From Paracoccus homiensis (GTDB lineage Bacteria; Pseudomonadota; Alphaproteobacteria; Rhodobacterales; Rhodobacteraceae), in NCBI RefSeq assembly GCF_900111675.1, contig NZ_FOHO01000003.1:124001-188000 (forward strand): a DNA stretch of 64,000 nucleotides, read 5' to 3'. Position 1 is the first letter of the stretch; every line of letters starts with the position of its first letter. The notes under the pieces were generated by a model that saw nothing but the letters and a program-made list of their open reading frames with translations, ran no database searches and was not told the DNA's origin. Positions 33,890 to 43,706 of this stretch are shown piece by piece. Both the position numbers and the translations under genes were made by a program.

Positions 33890-36277
33890 ATGAAATTCAC
33901 CCTTTCCTGGCTCAAAGAGCATCTCGAAACCACGGCCACGCTGGACCAGATCACCGAGACCCTGACCGATCTGGGCCTCGAGGTCGAAGAGGTCACCGAT
34001 CCGGCGGCGCATCTTGGCGGCTTCACGCTGGCGAAGGTGCTGCAGGCCGAACAGCACCCCGACGCCGACCGCTTGCGCGTGTGCCGCGTGATGACGGATG
34101 AGGGGGAAAAGCAGATCGTCTGTGGTGCCTCGAATGCCCGCGAAGGCATCACCGTCGTTCTCGCCAAGCCCGGCGATTACGTGCCGGGCATCGACGTGAC
34201 GCTTGGCGTCGGCAAGATCCGCGGAATCGAAAGCCACGGCATGATGGCCTCGGAACGCGAGCTGGAACTGTCCGACGAACATGACGGCATCATCGAACTG
34301 CCCTCGGGCGAGGTCGGCCAGAAATTCGTCGACTGGCTGGCGCAGAACGCGCCCGAAAAGATCGATCCGATGATCTATATCAAGATCACGCCGAACCGGC
34401 CCGATGCGCTTGGCGTTCACGGCATCGCCCGTGATCTGGCGGCACGCGGTCTGGGGACATTGCGGCCCGTGCGCGAAGCCCGGGTCGAGGGCGCGTTCGA
34501 ATGCCCGATCAAGGTGACCATCGCCCCCGACATCGCCGCCAAGGCCCCGTTCTTCAGCGGCCGTGTCCTGCGTGGCGTCAAGAACGGGCCCAGCCCGGTC
34601 TGGCTGCAGAAGCGGCTGAAGGCCATCGGCCTGCGTCCGATCAACGCGCTGGTCGATATCACCAATTTCTTCACCTACGATCTGAACCGCCCGCTGCATG
34701 TCTTTGACGCCGCCAAGGTTCAGGGCGACCTGCATCTGCGTGCCGCGCAGCCCGGCGAACGGATCGTCGCGCTGGATGACAAGACCTATGATCTGCCCGA
34801 ACATGCGGTCGTGATCTGTGACGCGAACGGGCCCGAAAGCATTGCGGGGGTGATGGGAGGCGCGGCATCGGGGGCCGAGGAAGGCACCACCGATGTCTTT
34901 CTGGAAGCCGCCTATTTCGACCCGATCAGCACGGCCGCGACTGGCCGCACGCTCAAGATCAATTCGGATGCGCGCTATCGTTTCGAACGTGGAATCGACC
35001 CGAACTTCACGCTGCAAGGGCTTGAACTGGCAACGGAAATGGTGATCGAACTTTGCGGTGGTCAGCCCTCGCATGTCGTCACCGCCGGCACATTGCCCGA
35101 CACCGCGCGCGCCTATCGTCTGGACAGTGCCCGCACCAGCAGCCTTGTCGGACTGGACATCCCCGAGGCCGATCAGCGCGCTACGCTGACCGCCCTTGGC
35201 TTCCGTCTGGACGGGGATATGGCGCATGTGCCGTCCTGGCGCCCCGACATCCTGGGCGAGGCCGATCTGGTCGAAGAGATCGCCCGCATTGCCAGCCTGA
35301 CCAAACTGGAGGGCAAGCCGCTGCCGCGTCCGCAGGCCGGTGTCCCCGCGCCGATCATGACGCCGTTGCAGGTCCGCGAGGCGGCGGCCCGTCGTCAGGC
35401 CGCGGCGCTGGGTTACAATGAATGCGTCACCTACAGCTTCATCGATGAAAAGTCGGCGATGCTGTTCGGCGGCGGCAGCGATGGGGTCCGGGTCGAAAAC
35501 CCGATCAGCAGCGAAATGACCCATCTGCGGCCCGATCTGCTGCCGGGCCTTCTGGCTGCGGCGGCACGCAATCAGGCACGTGGTTTCGCCGATCTGGCGC
35601 TGTTCGAAATCGGGCCGGTCTTCGCGGGCGGCGAGCCCGGCGAACAGGCGACCCAACTGTCGGGCCTGCTGGTCGGGGCGACGTCGGATCGCGATCCGTT
35701 CGGCAGCCGCCGCAAGGTCGATCTGTATGACGCCAAGGCCGATGCCGAAGCGATTCTGGCCACCATCGGCGCGCCCGCCAAGGCGCAGATCAACCGCAAG
35801 CTGGACGGCTGGTGGCATCCGGGCCGTGCCGGCAATGTCGCGCTGGGGCCGAATGTGCTGGCAAGCTTTGGCGAGATCCATCCCAAGGTCCTGCGCGACA
35901 TGGATGTCAAGGGGCCTGCCGTCGCCTTCACCGTCCGCATCGCCAAGGTGCCGTTCCCGAAATCCCAAAGCGCGGCGCGTCCTGCGCTGCAGATCTCGGA
36001 ACTTCAGGCCGTCGAACGCGATTTCGCCTTCGTCGTCGATCCTCAGATCGAGGCGCTGACGCTGGTCAACGCCGCGCAGGGTGCCGACAAGGCCCTGATC
36101 GAACGTGTCAGCGTCTTTGACCAGTTCACCGGGCTGGAGGATGGCCGCAAATCCATCGCCATCACCGCGCGCCTGCAACCGCGCGACAAGACCCTGACCG
36201 ATGCCGAGATCGAGGCCGTCAGCCAGAAGATCATCGACAAGGTCACGAAGGCGACCGGCGGCACGCTGCGCGGCTGA
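33890..36277 (+). CDS. pheT: phenylalanine-tRNA ligase beta subunit
   Basis: The 795-residue beta chain of the alpha2-beta2 enzyme that charges tRNA-Phe. The start KFTLSWLKEHLETTA is typical; the tRNA-binding (EMAP-like) domain at about 40-150 has HPDADRLRVCRV and KIRGIESHGMMAS. The B3/B4 editing domain follows (ITPNRPDALGVHGIARDLAA), then B5 and the inactive catalytic-like domain (NPISSEMTHLRPDLLPGLL). A C-terminal ferredoxin-fold anticodon-binding domain ends at the stop. The alpha gene pheS is not adjacent; only a TM2 gene and an intergenic repeat precede it. A 764-codon frame runs antisense but is a shadow. Confidence 0.96.
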   Translation: MKFTLSWLKEHLETTATLDQITETLTDLGLEVEEVTDPAAHLGGFTLAKVLQAEQHPDADRLRVCRVMTDEGEKQIVCGASNAREGITVVLAKPGDYVPGIDVTLGVGKIRGIESHGMMASERELELSDEHDGIIELPSGEVGQKFVDWLAQNAPEKIDPMIYIKITPNRPDALGVHGIARDLAARGLGTLRPVREARVEGAFECPIKVTIAPDIAAKAPFFSGRVLRGVKNGPSPVWLQKRLKAIGLRPINALVDITNFFTYDLNRPLHVFDAAKVQGDLHLRAAQPGERIVALDDKTYDLPEHAVVICDANGPESIAGVMGGAASGAEEGTTDVFLEAAYFDPISTAATGRTLKINSDARYRFERGIDPNFTLQGLELATEMVIELCGGQPSHVVTAGTLPDTARAYRLDSARTSSLVGLDIPEADQRATLTALGFRLDGDMAHVPSWRPDILGEADLVEEIARIASLTKLEGKPLPRPQAGVPAPIMTPLQVREAAARRQAAALGYNECVTYSFIDEKSAMLFGGGSDGVRVENPISSEMTHLRPDLLPGLLAAAARNQARGFADLALFEIGPVFAGGEPGEQATQLSGLLVGATSDRDPFGSRRKVDLYDAKADAEAILATIGAPAKAQINRKLDGWWHPGRAGNVALGPNVLASFGEIHPKVLRDMDVKGPAVAFTVRIAKVPFPKSQSAARPALQISELQAVERDFAFVVDPQIEALTLVNAAQGADKALIERVSVFDQFTGLEDGRKSIAITARLQPRDKTLTDAEIEAVSQKIIDKVTKATGGTLRG

Positions 36278-36290
36278 TCGGCATTCGGGT

Positions 36291-36312
36291 GGGGGCCGTC
36301 AGCGCGGCCCCC
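36291..36312. terminator. GC hairpin between convergent pheT and LysR genes
   Basis: GGGGGCCG (36291-36298) pairs with CGGCCCCC (36305-36312) around a 6-base loop, ending on the last base of the LysR stop codon. No U tract follows on either strand, so it may act as a pause or a Rho-assisted end for both convergent genes. Confidence 0.5.
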
Positions 36313-37205
36313 TAGAAGATCTTCTTCAGTTCCCGCACCGCGAAATCGGCAAAGATGCGGACCTTGGGGTCCTGCAGGCGCCGATGTGGTGTCAGGCAGC
36401 CGAACTGCGCGGGCAGGGGCGGTGTATCCGGCAGCACGCGCACCAGATCGCCCGCCGCCAGATCGGCAGCCACCTCGTAATCCGGCCGGTTCGCGATTCC
36501 GTGCCCGCCAAGCGCCCAGGCCCGCAGCACATCGCCGTCATCGGTGTCAAAACGGCCCCCCACCATCATCTTTTGCGGGCCACTTTGCGTCTGTAACTGC
36601 CAGAAATATTCCGGGCTGCGGGGATAGCGCAGCAGCAGGCAGTTATGTTCGGCCAGATCCTCGGGGCGCTTGGGGATGCCGTGGCGTTCCAGATAGGCGG
36701 GCGCGGCGACCAGGCTGCGCGGCGCATCCGCGATCTTGCGCCATTTCAGCGTCGAATCGGCAGGTTGGCCCAGAAAGAACGCAAGATCTATCGCATCCTC
36801 GACGATGTTCACATTGCGATCCGACAGGCGCAGCCGCACATCGACGCCGGGGTTCTGTTCGCAGAAGGTCGGCACCAGCGGCGCGATCAGCCGTCGCCCC
36901 AGACCCAGCGGCGCGGTCAGGCGGATCACGCCCTGCGGCTTGCCGGAAAAGCTGCTGACGAGGGCCTCGGCCTCGTCCAGCGTGTCGATGACGCGTTGCG
37001 CATGGTCGAAAAAGGCGCGCCCGATCTCGGTCGGGGTCAGCTTGCGCGTGGTCCGGTTCAGCAGCCGCACCCCAAAGCGATTTTCAAGATCCTTGATACG
37101 ATTGGACGCCACCGCCGGGGACAGGCGCAAATCCCTGCCGCCCGCAGTGATCGAGCCAAGTTCGACGACGCGCACAAAGACGCGCAGGCTTTCCAGATAG
37201 GACAT
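36312..37205 (-). CDS. LysR-family regulator divergent from xdhABC
   Basis: A 297-residue LysR protein of the AaeR/DsdC-like subgroup (FVRVVELGSITAGGRDLRLS ... VASNRIKDLENRFGVRLLNR helix-turn-helix; effector domain from GVIRLTAPLGLGRR). It is transcribed away from the xanthine dehydrogenase operon across a 112-base gap, the usual place for a pathway activator. Control of xdhABC-guaD by a purine or urate-related ligand is therefore inferred. I could not pick out a single convincing T-N11-A box. Confidence 0.88.
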   Translation of the reverse strand: MSYLESLRVFVRVVELGSITAGGRDLRLSPAVASNRIKDLENRFGVRLLNRTTRKLTPTEIGRAFFDHAQRVIDTLDEAEALVSSFSGKPQGVIRLTAPLGLGRRLIAPLVPTFCEQNPGVDVRLRLSDRNVNIVEDAIDLAFFLGQPADSTLKWRKIADAPRSLVAAPAYLERHGIPKRPEDLAEHNCLLLRYPRSPEYFWQLQTQSGPQKMMVGGRFDTDDGDVLRAWALGGHGIANRPDYEVAADLAAGDLVRVLPDTPPLPAQFGCLTPHRRLQDPKVRIFADFAVRELKKIF

Positions 37206-37317
37206 GGCGGTAGGTCGCTTTCAACGTTTCGTGTAAAGTCTTCCGCGTCGGAACCGATTTCGCAATCCTTTTTTCCGGCCTAGGCTGGTGACAGGTTTCA
37301 CAGCCACGAGGAACGCC

Positions 37318-38775
37318 ATGACACCCGGTCTTAGATTTCTGCTGAACGATCAAGAGGTCTGCCTGACCGAGGTGGGGGCCGCCGACACCTTGCTGGATCA
37401 TCTGCGCATCGCGCGGCGGCTGACCGGCACCAAAGAGGGCTGCGCCGAGGGCGATTGCGGTGCCTGCACCGTGCTTCTGGGGCGGCTGACCGATCGGGGC
37501 CTGATCTATGAACCGATCAATGCCTGCATCCGCTTTCTGGCGTCCTGTCACGCCTGCCACATCGTCACGGTCGAGCATCTGAAAGGCCCCGAGGGCAAGC
37601 TGCATCCGGTCCAGCAGGCGATGGTCGATCATCATGGCAGCCAATGCGGCTTTTGCACGCCGGGTATCGTGATGTCGCTTTATGGGCTGTGGATGACCAA
37701 TCCCGACGCCACGGTCACCGATATCGAAACCGCGCTGCAAGGCAATCTGTGCCGCTGCACCGGCTATGAACCCATCATCAAGGCTGCATTGGCGGCAGGG
37801 CAGGCGGGCGGTCAGGCGCATGACGCGCTGATCCTGGAACGCGAGGCTGTCGCGGACCGGCTGCGTGCGATGCAATCGGGTCGCGTGACCCTGACCAAGG
37901 GGCAGGAACAGGCGGTCATTCCTGCCGATGCCGACGATCTGGCGCAGATCCTTTCGGAAAACCCCAAGGCCACGCTGGTCGCCGGGGCCACCGATGTCGG
38001 GTTGTGGGTCACGAAATTCCTGCGCGATATCTCGCCCGCGGTGTTCATCGGGCATCTGATGAAGGACATTCAGGTCAAGGACGGCGCGCTGCATCTGGGC
38101 GCGGGCGTGACCTATTCCGAGGCCGCGCCCCTGATCGCCGAACATCTGCCCGACGCGCATGATTACTGGCTGCGCATCGGCGGCTGGCAGGTGCGCAACA
38201 TGGGCACGATCGGCGCGAATATCGCCAACGGTTCGCCCATCGGGGACACGCCCCCCCTGCTGATCGCGCTGGGGGCGCAGATCGTGCTGCGCAAGGGCGA
38301 CAAGCGGCGGCAGATCGCGCTTGAGGATTTCTTTGTCGGTTACGGCAAGCAGGACCGCGCTCCGGGCGAATTCGTGGAACGGATCATCATTCCGATCCGC
38401 CCGCAAACGCGGATCGCTGCCTACAAGATCAGCAAACGCCGCGACAGTGACATCACCGCCGTTGCCGCCGGTTTTAGCGTAATCGTTGAAAATGGTACGA
38501 TCACGCAGGCGCGGATCGCCTTTGGCGGCATGGCGGCGACGCCGAAACGCGCCGCCCGCGCCGAGGCGGCGTTGCAGGGCAAGCCCTTCACCGAAGACAG
38601 CTTTGCCGATGCCGCCCGCGCCGTGGCCGATGATTTCCAGCCGCTGTCCGACTGGCGTGCCAGCGCCGACTATCGCCGCATGGTGGCGGGCAACCTGTTC
38701 CGCCGTTTCTGGCTTGAACAATCCGAACCCGGACTGCCGGTCCGGCTGAACCAGGCCGTGGGGGCACACGCATGA
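37318..38775 (+). CDS. xdhA: xanthine dehydrogenase small subunit (2Fe-2S and FAD)
   Basis: Electron-transfer subunit of the molybdenum enzyme that oxidises hypoxanthine and xanthine to urate with NAD+. The 485-residue protein has a plant-type 2Fe-2S domain (KEGCAEGDCGACTVLLG), a second 2Fe-2S domain (SQCGFCTPGIVMSLYG and GNLCRCTGY), then an FAD domain (TLVAGATDVGLWVTK, NMGTIGANIANGSPIGDTPP). The start is ATG 37318 with GAGGA 5 bases upstream; the upstream in-frame ATG at 37288 has none. The last four bases overlap the start of xdhB. Confidence 0.95.
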   Translation: MTPGLRFLLNDQEVCLTEVGAADTLLDHLRIARRLTGTKEGCAEGDCGACTVLLGRLTDRGLIYEPINACIRFLASCHACHIVTVEHLKGPEGKLHPVQQAMVDHHGSQCGFCTPGIVMSLYGLWMTNPDATVTDIETALQGNLCRCTGYEPIIKAALAAGQAGGQAHDALILEREAVADRLRAMQSGRVTLTKGQEQAVIPADADDLAQILSENPKATLVAGATDVGLWVTKFLRDISPAVFIGHLMKDIQVKDGALHLGAGVTYSEAAPLIAEHLPDAHDYWLRIGGWQVRNMGTIGANIANGSPIGDTPPLLIALGAQIVLRKGDKRRQIALEDFFVGYGKQDRAPGEFVERIIIPIRPQTRIAAYKISKRRDSDITAVAAGFSVIVENGTITQARIAFGGMAATPKRAARAEAALQGKPFTEDSFADAARAVADDFQPLSDWRASADYRRMVAGNLFRRFWLEQSEPGLPVRLNQAVGAHA

Positions 38776-41078
38776 AGGACCAGACCGAAATTCGCGGCCA
38801 CGCCCATAGCGACACGATCCATGACAGCGCGATCAAGCATGTCACGGGCCGCGCCGAATACACCGATGACCTGAACGAACCCTCGGGGCTGCTGCATGCC
38901 TATCTGGGCCTGTCGGACTGCGCCCATGGCACCATCACCGGCATGGATTTCACCGACACGCTGGCCCATCCCGGTGTCCGGGGTGTCCTGACCGCCGAGG
39001 ATCTTCCGGGTGTCAACGATGTCTCGCCCAATGGCAAGGATGACGATCCGGTCCTTGCCGAAGGCAGGGTCCTGTTCTGGGGTCAGCCAGTTTTTGCCGT
39101 CATTGCCGAAACCCGCGATCAGGCCCGCCGCGCCGCCAGAAAGGCCAGGATCAGCTATCAGGAACTGCCCCATGCGCTGGACCCGATTGCCGCGCGCGAT
39201 GCCGGCATGGGTTATGTGACCGATCCGCTGACGCTGCGCAGGGGCGATGCCGGTGCCGCGATGCAGGCCGCGCCGCGCCGGATCAAGGGCCGCTTTGGCA
39301 TCGGCGGTCAGGATCATTTCTATTTGGAAGGTCAGATCGCCATGGCCGTGCCGGGCGAGGATGACGACATGGTCATCCACGTCTCGACCCAGCACCCCTC
39401 CGAGGTGCAGCACATGGTCGCCCATGTCCTGGGCGTGCCCAGCAACGCGGTGGTGGTGAATGTGCGCCGCATGGGCGGGGGCTTCGGCGGCAAGGAAACG
39501 CAGATGAACCTGTTTGCCTGCGTCGCCGCCACCGCCGCGCGGAAATGGGGGGCGGCGGTCAAGATCCGCCCCGACCGTGACGATGACATGACCGCCACCG
39601 GCAAGCGCCATGACTTCGTGGTCGATTACGAGGTCGGCTTCGACGATGACGGCCATATACTGGCGGTCGAGGGCGACTGGTACGCCCGCTGCGGGTTTTC
39701 GGCCGATCTGTCGGGCCCGGTGACCGACCGCGCGCTGTTTCATGCCGACAACGCCTATTTCTATCCCGATGTCCGGGTCAGCAGCCACCCGATGCGGACC
39801 AATACCGTCAGCAACACCGCCTTTCGCGGCTTTGGCGGCCCGCAGGGGGTGATCGTCGCCGAACGCATGATTGAGGAGATCGCCTATGCGCTGGGTCGCG
39901 ACCCCTATGAGATCCGCCAGAAGAACCTGTATCGCAACGGTCAGCTGACCCCCTATCATCAAGAGGTCAGCGACCAGATCCTGCCCCGGATCTTCGAGGA
40001 TCTGGAACACAGCAGCGATTACCAGTCCCGCCGTCAGGCAGTGCTGGACTGGAACGCCAAGGGGGGCACGATCCGGAAAGGCATCGCGCTGACCCCGGTG
40101 AAATTCGGCATCAGCTTTACCGCGACCTGGTTCAATCAGGCGGGCGCATTGATCCATGTCTATTCCGACGGCTCGATTCAGCTGAACCATGGCGGCACCG
40201 AAATGGGGCAGGGCCTGAACACCAAGGTCGCGCAGGTCGTGGCCGAGGCGTTCCAATGCGATATCGGCCAGATCAAGATCACCCGCACCACGACCGAAAA
40301 GGTGCCGAACACCTCGGCCACGGCGGCATCCTCGGGATCGGACCTGAACGGGATGGCGGCACTGGACGCGGCCGAACAGATCAAGGCACGCCTGATCGAT
40401 TTTGTCGCCGAACGCTGGCAGGAACCTCGCGACCGGGTCGCCTTCGTGCCCGGCCATATCCGCGCGGGCGATCACATGATCCCCTGGGCACAGGTGATCA
40501 AGGCGGCCTATATGGCCCGCATCCACCTGTCGGCGGCCGGGTTCTACAAGACCCCGAAAATCCACTGGGACCGCGCGACGGGGCAGGGGCGGCCCTTTTA
40601 CTATTTCGCCTATGGCGCCGCCGTGGCCGAGGTTTCGGTCGATACGCTGACCGGCGAATATGTGATTGACCGCGCCGATGTGCTGCATGATGTCGGTCGC
40701 TCGCTGAACCCGGCCTTGGACAAGGGCCAGGTCGAGGGCGCCTTCGTGCAAGGCACCGGCTGGCTGACCTGCGAGGAATTGTGGTGGGACGACAAGGGGC
40801 AACTGCGCACCCATGCCCCATCGACCTACAAGATCCCGCTGGCCTCGGACCGGCCGCGCATCTTCAATGTGCGCCTTGCCGACTGGTCCGAAAACGCCGA
40901 ACGCACGATCAAGCGATCAAAGGCCGTGGGCGAACCACCCTTCATGCTGGGCATCAGCGTCTTCGAGGCGATCAACATGGCCGTCGCCTCGGTCGCCGAT
41001 TACGCACAGCCCGCACGTCTGGATGCACCGGCGACGCCCGAACGCGTGCTGATGGCGGTGGCGCGGCTGACATCATGA
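38772..41078 (+). CDS. xdhB: xanthine dehydrogenase large (molybdopterin) subunit
   Basis: Catalytic subunit of 768 residues binding the molybdopterin cofactor. Typical motifs are QDHFYLEGQ, RRMGGGFGGKETQM near residue 233, TAFRGFGGPQG near 350, NHGGTEMGQGLNTKV near 475 and the catalytic Glu in AVGEPPFMLG near 724. An internal duplication, as in other family members, is not obvious by eye. It overlaps xdhA by 4 bases (ATGA) and xdhC by 4 bases. Confidence 0.95.
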   Translation: MKDQTEIRGHAHSDTIHDSAIKHVTGRAEYTDDLNEPSGLLHAYLGLSDCAHGTITGMDFTDTLAHPGVRGVLTAEDLPGVNDVSPNGKDDDPVLAEGRVLFWGQPVFAVIAETRDQARRAARKARISYQELPHALDPIAARDAGMGYVTDPLTLRRGDAGAAMQAAPRRIKGRFGIGGQDHFYLEGQIAMAVPGEDDDMVIHVSTQHPSEVQHMVAHVLGVPSNAVVVNVRRMGGGFGGKETQMNLFACVAATAARKWGAAVKIRPDRDDDMTATGKRHDFVVDYEVGFDDDGHILAVEGDWYARCGFSADLSGPVTDRALFHADNAYFYPDVRVSSHPMRTNTVSNTAFRGFGGPQGVIVAERMIEEIAYALGRDPYEIRQKNLYRNGQLTPYHQEVSDQILPRIFEDLEHSSDYQSRRQAVLDWNAKGGTIRKGIALTPVKFGISFTATWFNQAGALIHVYSDGSIQLNHGGTEMGQGLNTKVAQVVAEAFQCDIGQIKITRTTTEKVPNTSATAASSGSDLNGMAALDAAEQIKARLIDFVAERWQEPRDRVAFVPGHIRAGDHMIPWAQVIKAAYMARIHLSAAGFYKTPKIHWDRATGQGRPFYYFAYGAAVAEVSVDTLTGEYVIDRADVLHDVGRSLNPALDKGQVEGAFVQGTGWLTCEELWWDDKGQLRTHAPSTYKIPLASDRPRIFNVRLADWSENAERTIKRSKAVGEPPFMLGISVFEAINMAVASVADYAQPARLDAPATPERVLMAVARLTS

Positions 41079-41815
41079 TCCGGGTGCGCGTCACACAGGC
41101 GCGGGGCTCGACCCCGCGCGATGCAGGGGCCGAAATGATGGTCGGCCCGGATGGCGTTAGCGGCACCATCGGCGGCGGTCAGCTGGAATACATGGCCATC
41201 GACCGCGCCCGTCAGATGCTGGCAAGGAACGAGGCGCGCGCCGAAATGGACATCCCGCTTGGCCCCGAAATCGGTCAATGCTGCGGCGGTCGCGTCATCC
41301 TGACACTGGATCGCGAACCGGCAACGGTGGCTGACTATCCCGACGCGCTGATCTTCGGCGCGGGCCATGTCGGGCGCGCGCTGGCCCTGGCGCTGCAACC
41401 CCTGCCGGTGAACGCGGTGCTGATCGACAGCCGCGCCGAGGAACTGGCCCTCGCGGCCCCGGACCTGACCACCCGCCTGACCCCGCTGCCCGAGGCCCAG
41501 ATCCGTGCCGCCCGCCCGGGAACCGCCGTGATCGTCCTGACCCATGACCACGCGCTGGATTTCCTTCTTGCCGCCGAGGCTCTGTCCCGCCCCGACCTGC
41601 CCTATATCGGCATGATCGGCAGCGCCACGAAGCGCGCGCAATTCGCCCGTTTCGCCCGCCATCGCGGGATCGACCCTGCGCCCCTGATCTGCCCCATCGG
41701 CGCCGGCACGACCCGCGACAAACGGCCCGCCATCATCGCTGCCCTGACTGCGGCGGAACTCATCTCGCGCCTGACCTCAACTTCTTCTTTGAACAAATAC
41801 CCATGCAACAGCTGA
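41075..41815 (+). CDS. xdhC: xanthine dehydrogenase accessory protein XdhC
   Basis: Chaperone that sulfurates and inserts molybdopterin cofactor into XdhB. The 246-residue protein has the XdhC/CoxI signatures ARGSTPRDAGAEM, SGTIGGGQLE and GQCCGGRVIL, followed by a Rossmann part (ALIFGAGHVGRALALAL ... IGMIGSATKRAQFARF). The N-terminus starts almost at the first conserved strand and so is about 20 residues shorter than usual; no better start exists because it overlaps xdhB (ATGA). It overlaps guaD by 13 bases. Confidence 0.92.
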   Translation: MIRVRVTQARGSTPRDAGAEMMVGPDGVSGTIGGGQLEYMAIDRARQMLARNEARAEMDIPLGPEIGQCCGGRVILTLDREPATVADYPDALIFGAGHVGRALALALQPLPVNAVLIDSRAEELALAAPDLTTRLTPLPEAQIRAARPGTAVIVLTHDHALDFLLAAEALSRPDLPYIGMIGSATKRAQFARFARHRGIDPAPLICPIGAGTTRDKRPAIIAALTAAELISRLTSTSSLNKYPCNS

Positions 41816-43083
41816 TCCGCGGCCGTGTCCTTGGCTTTCATGCCGATCCCGCCGAAACCGACGACAATCACCGCTATTTCGAAGATGGCGCGATCCTGAT
41901 TGAAAACGGCCGCATTCTGGCCGTCGACGACTACGCCCGACTTGCCCGGCCCGACCTGCCGGTTCTCGATCACCGCCCGCATCTGATCATGCCGGGCTTC
42001 ATCGACCCGCATATCCACTTTCCGCAGGTGCAGGTCATCGCCAGCTGGGGTGCGCAACTGCTGGACTGGCTGAACACCTATACCTTCCCCGAAGAGGCAC
42101 GCTTTGCCGATCAGGACCACGCGACCCGCATGGCCGGGCTGTTCCTGGATCAGCTGACGGCCCACGGCACGACAAGTGCGGTCGCCTTCTGTTCCGTCCA
42201 CGCTACCAGCGCCGAGGCGCTGTTCACCGCCGCCGAGGCACGCGACATGGCGATGATCGCGGGCAAGGTGATGATGGATCGCAATGCCATTCCGGCGGTT
42301 CAGGACACGGCGCAGCAGGGCTATGACGACAGCAGGCGGCTGCTGGAAAAATGGCATGGGCGCGGGCGGCAACGCTATGCGATCACGCCGCGTTTCGCGA
42401 TCACCTCGACCCCTGAACAGATGCAGGCGACGGGCACGCTGGCGCGCGAATTTCCCGATTGCCACATCCAGACCCACATGAGCGAGAACCTCGATGAGAT
42501 CGCGTTCACGCTCAGCCTTTATCCGCAGGCGCGCGATTATCTGGACATTTATGAAAGCCATGGCCTTCTGTCGGATCGGCTGCTTCTGGGGCATTGCATC
42601 CATCTGCATCCGCGAGAGATCGCGCGCATGGCCGAAACCGGCAGCCGCGCGGTTTTCTGCCCGACCTCGAACCTGTTCCTTGGCTCGGGCCTGTTCGACG
42701 AGGCGGGCTTGCGCAAGGCCGGAATCGTCAGCGGCATCGCAACCGATGTGGGTGGCGGCACCAGCTATTCCATGCTGCAAACCCTGTCCGAGGGCTACAA
42801 GATCCTGCAATTGCAGGGCCAGAAGCTGCACCCACTTGCCGGGTTCCACTGGGCTACGCGCGGCAACGCGATGGCCTTGGGAATGGCCGACCGGATCGGC
42901 ACGCTGGATGTCGGATCGGACGCGGATCTTGTCGTTCTGAACAGCGCGGCGACGCCCGCGATGGCCCTGCGCAGCGAACGTGCCGAAACCCTGTCGGAAG
43001 AGCTTTTTATCCTTCAGGTGATGGGCGACGACCGCGCGGTGGCGCAAACCTATGTCGCCGGGCGACCGATGAAGCCGGTCTAG
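41803..43083 (+). CDS. guaD: guanine deaminase
   Basis: A zinc amidohydrolase that converts guanine to xanthine and ammonia, feeding the XDH enzyme encoded just upstream. The 426-residue protein has metal ligands in PGFIDPHIHFPQVQV, HMSEN, GHCIHLHPREIARM and SGIATDVGGGTSYSML. Length and motifs separate it from cytosine deaminase or TrzN-like enzymes. It is the last gene of the xdhABC-guaD operon and closes a guanine-to-urate route. A urate oxidase is not present in the window. Confidence 0.94.
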   Translation: MQQLIRGRVLGFHADPAETDDNHRYFEDGAILIENGRILAVDDYARLARPDLPVLDHRPHLIMPGFIDPHIHFPQVQVIASWGAQLLDWLNTYTFPEEARFADQDHATRMAGLFLDQLTAHGTTSAVAFCSVHATSAEALFTAAEARDMAMIAGKVMMDRNAIPAVQDTAQQGYDDSRRLLEKWHGRGRQRYAITPRFAITSTPEQMQATGTLAREFPDCHIQTHMSENLDEIAFTLSLYPQARDYLDIYESHGLLSDRLLLGHCIHLHPREIARMAETGSRAVFCPTSNLFLGSGLFDEAGLRKAGIVSGIATDVGGGTSYSMLQTLSEGYKILQLQGQKLHPLAGFHWATRGNAMALGMADRIGTLDVGSDADLVVLNSAATPAMALRSERAETLSEELFILQVMGDDRAVAQTYVAGRPMKPV

Positions 43084-43174
43084 GCGCGGTTCTGCCAATC
43101 GCCTGAAATCTTTCGCGGCGCATGGACCCCTGCGCTGCGCGTTGCGTTGGTTTCCACAATGACAGGAGGATTTC

Positions 43175-43681
43175 ATGCGCCTTTGCACCCTTGCCGCCGC
43201 CGCGATGGTTTTCGCCGGACCCGCGCTGGCCCAAGACCCTGCCACCATGATGGCCGAGATCAAGAACGCCGATGGCGGCAGTCGTGGCAATGCGACCGTC
43301 ACCTGGGCGGATTCCGGCATGGCCGTCGTGACGCTGGACCTGATGGATGTGCCGCCGGGCGTTCACGGCATCCATATCCACGAAACGGGCATGTGCACGC
43401 CGCCTGACTTCAAATCCGCGGGCGGTCATCTGGCCGGCGATCACGATCATGGCGTCATGTCCGGCAACGGCCCGCATCCCGGCGACATGCCGAATATCCA
43501 TGTCCCCGAAAGCGGTGCGCTGAAGGTCGAATATTTCATCTCCGGCCTGACGCCCCAGGCGATGGCCGATGAGGACGGTTCCGCCTTGATCATTCACGAT
43601 CAGCCGGATGATTATGTCGGCCAGCCATCCGGCAATGCGGGCGACCGGATTGCCTGCGGCGTGTTTGAGGCTGCCGAATAG
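43175..43681 (+). CDS. sodC: periplasmic Cu/Zn superoxide dismutase
   Basis: A 168-residue secreted SOD. The N-terminus MRLCTLAAAAMVFAGPALA is a signal peptide with an ALA cleavage site. Copper and zinc ligands are visible in HGIHIHETGMC, FKSAGGHLAGDHDHG and the late LIIHDQPDDY; two Cys residues (GMC, IACGVF) fit the conserved disulfide. It removes superoxide in the periplasm. GACAGGAGGA lies upstream. It is followed by a small lipoprotein on the same strand 25 bases later. Confidence 0.95.
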   Translation: MRLCTLAAAAMVFAGPALAQDPATMMAEIKNADGGSRGNATVTWADSGMAVVTLDLMDVPPGVHGIHIHETGMCTPPDFKSAGGHLAGDHDHGVMSGNGPHPGDMPNIHVPESGALKVEYFISGLTPQAMADEDGSALIIHDQPDDYVGQPSGNAGDRIACGVFEAAE

Positions 43682-43706
43682 ACTGGTTCGGACAAGGGGG
43701 ACATGC

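Noticed and set aside
33884..36178. A 764-codon open frame antisense to pheT
   Set aside because: It mirrors the pheT codons, is rich in Arg/Gln/Asp/Gly/His with no domain or ribosome site, and pheT is complete on the other strand. Similar antisense frames cover pabB, xdhA and xdhB.
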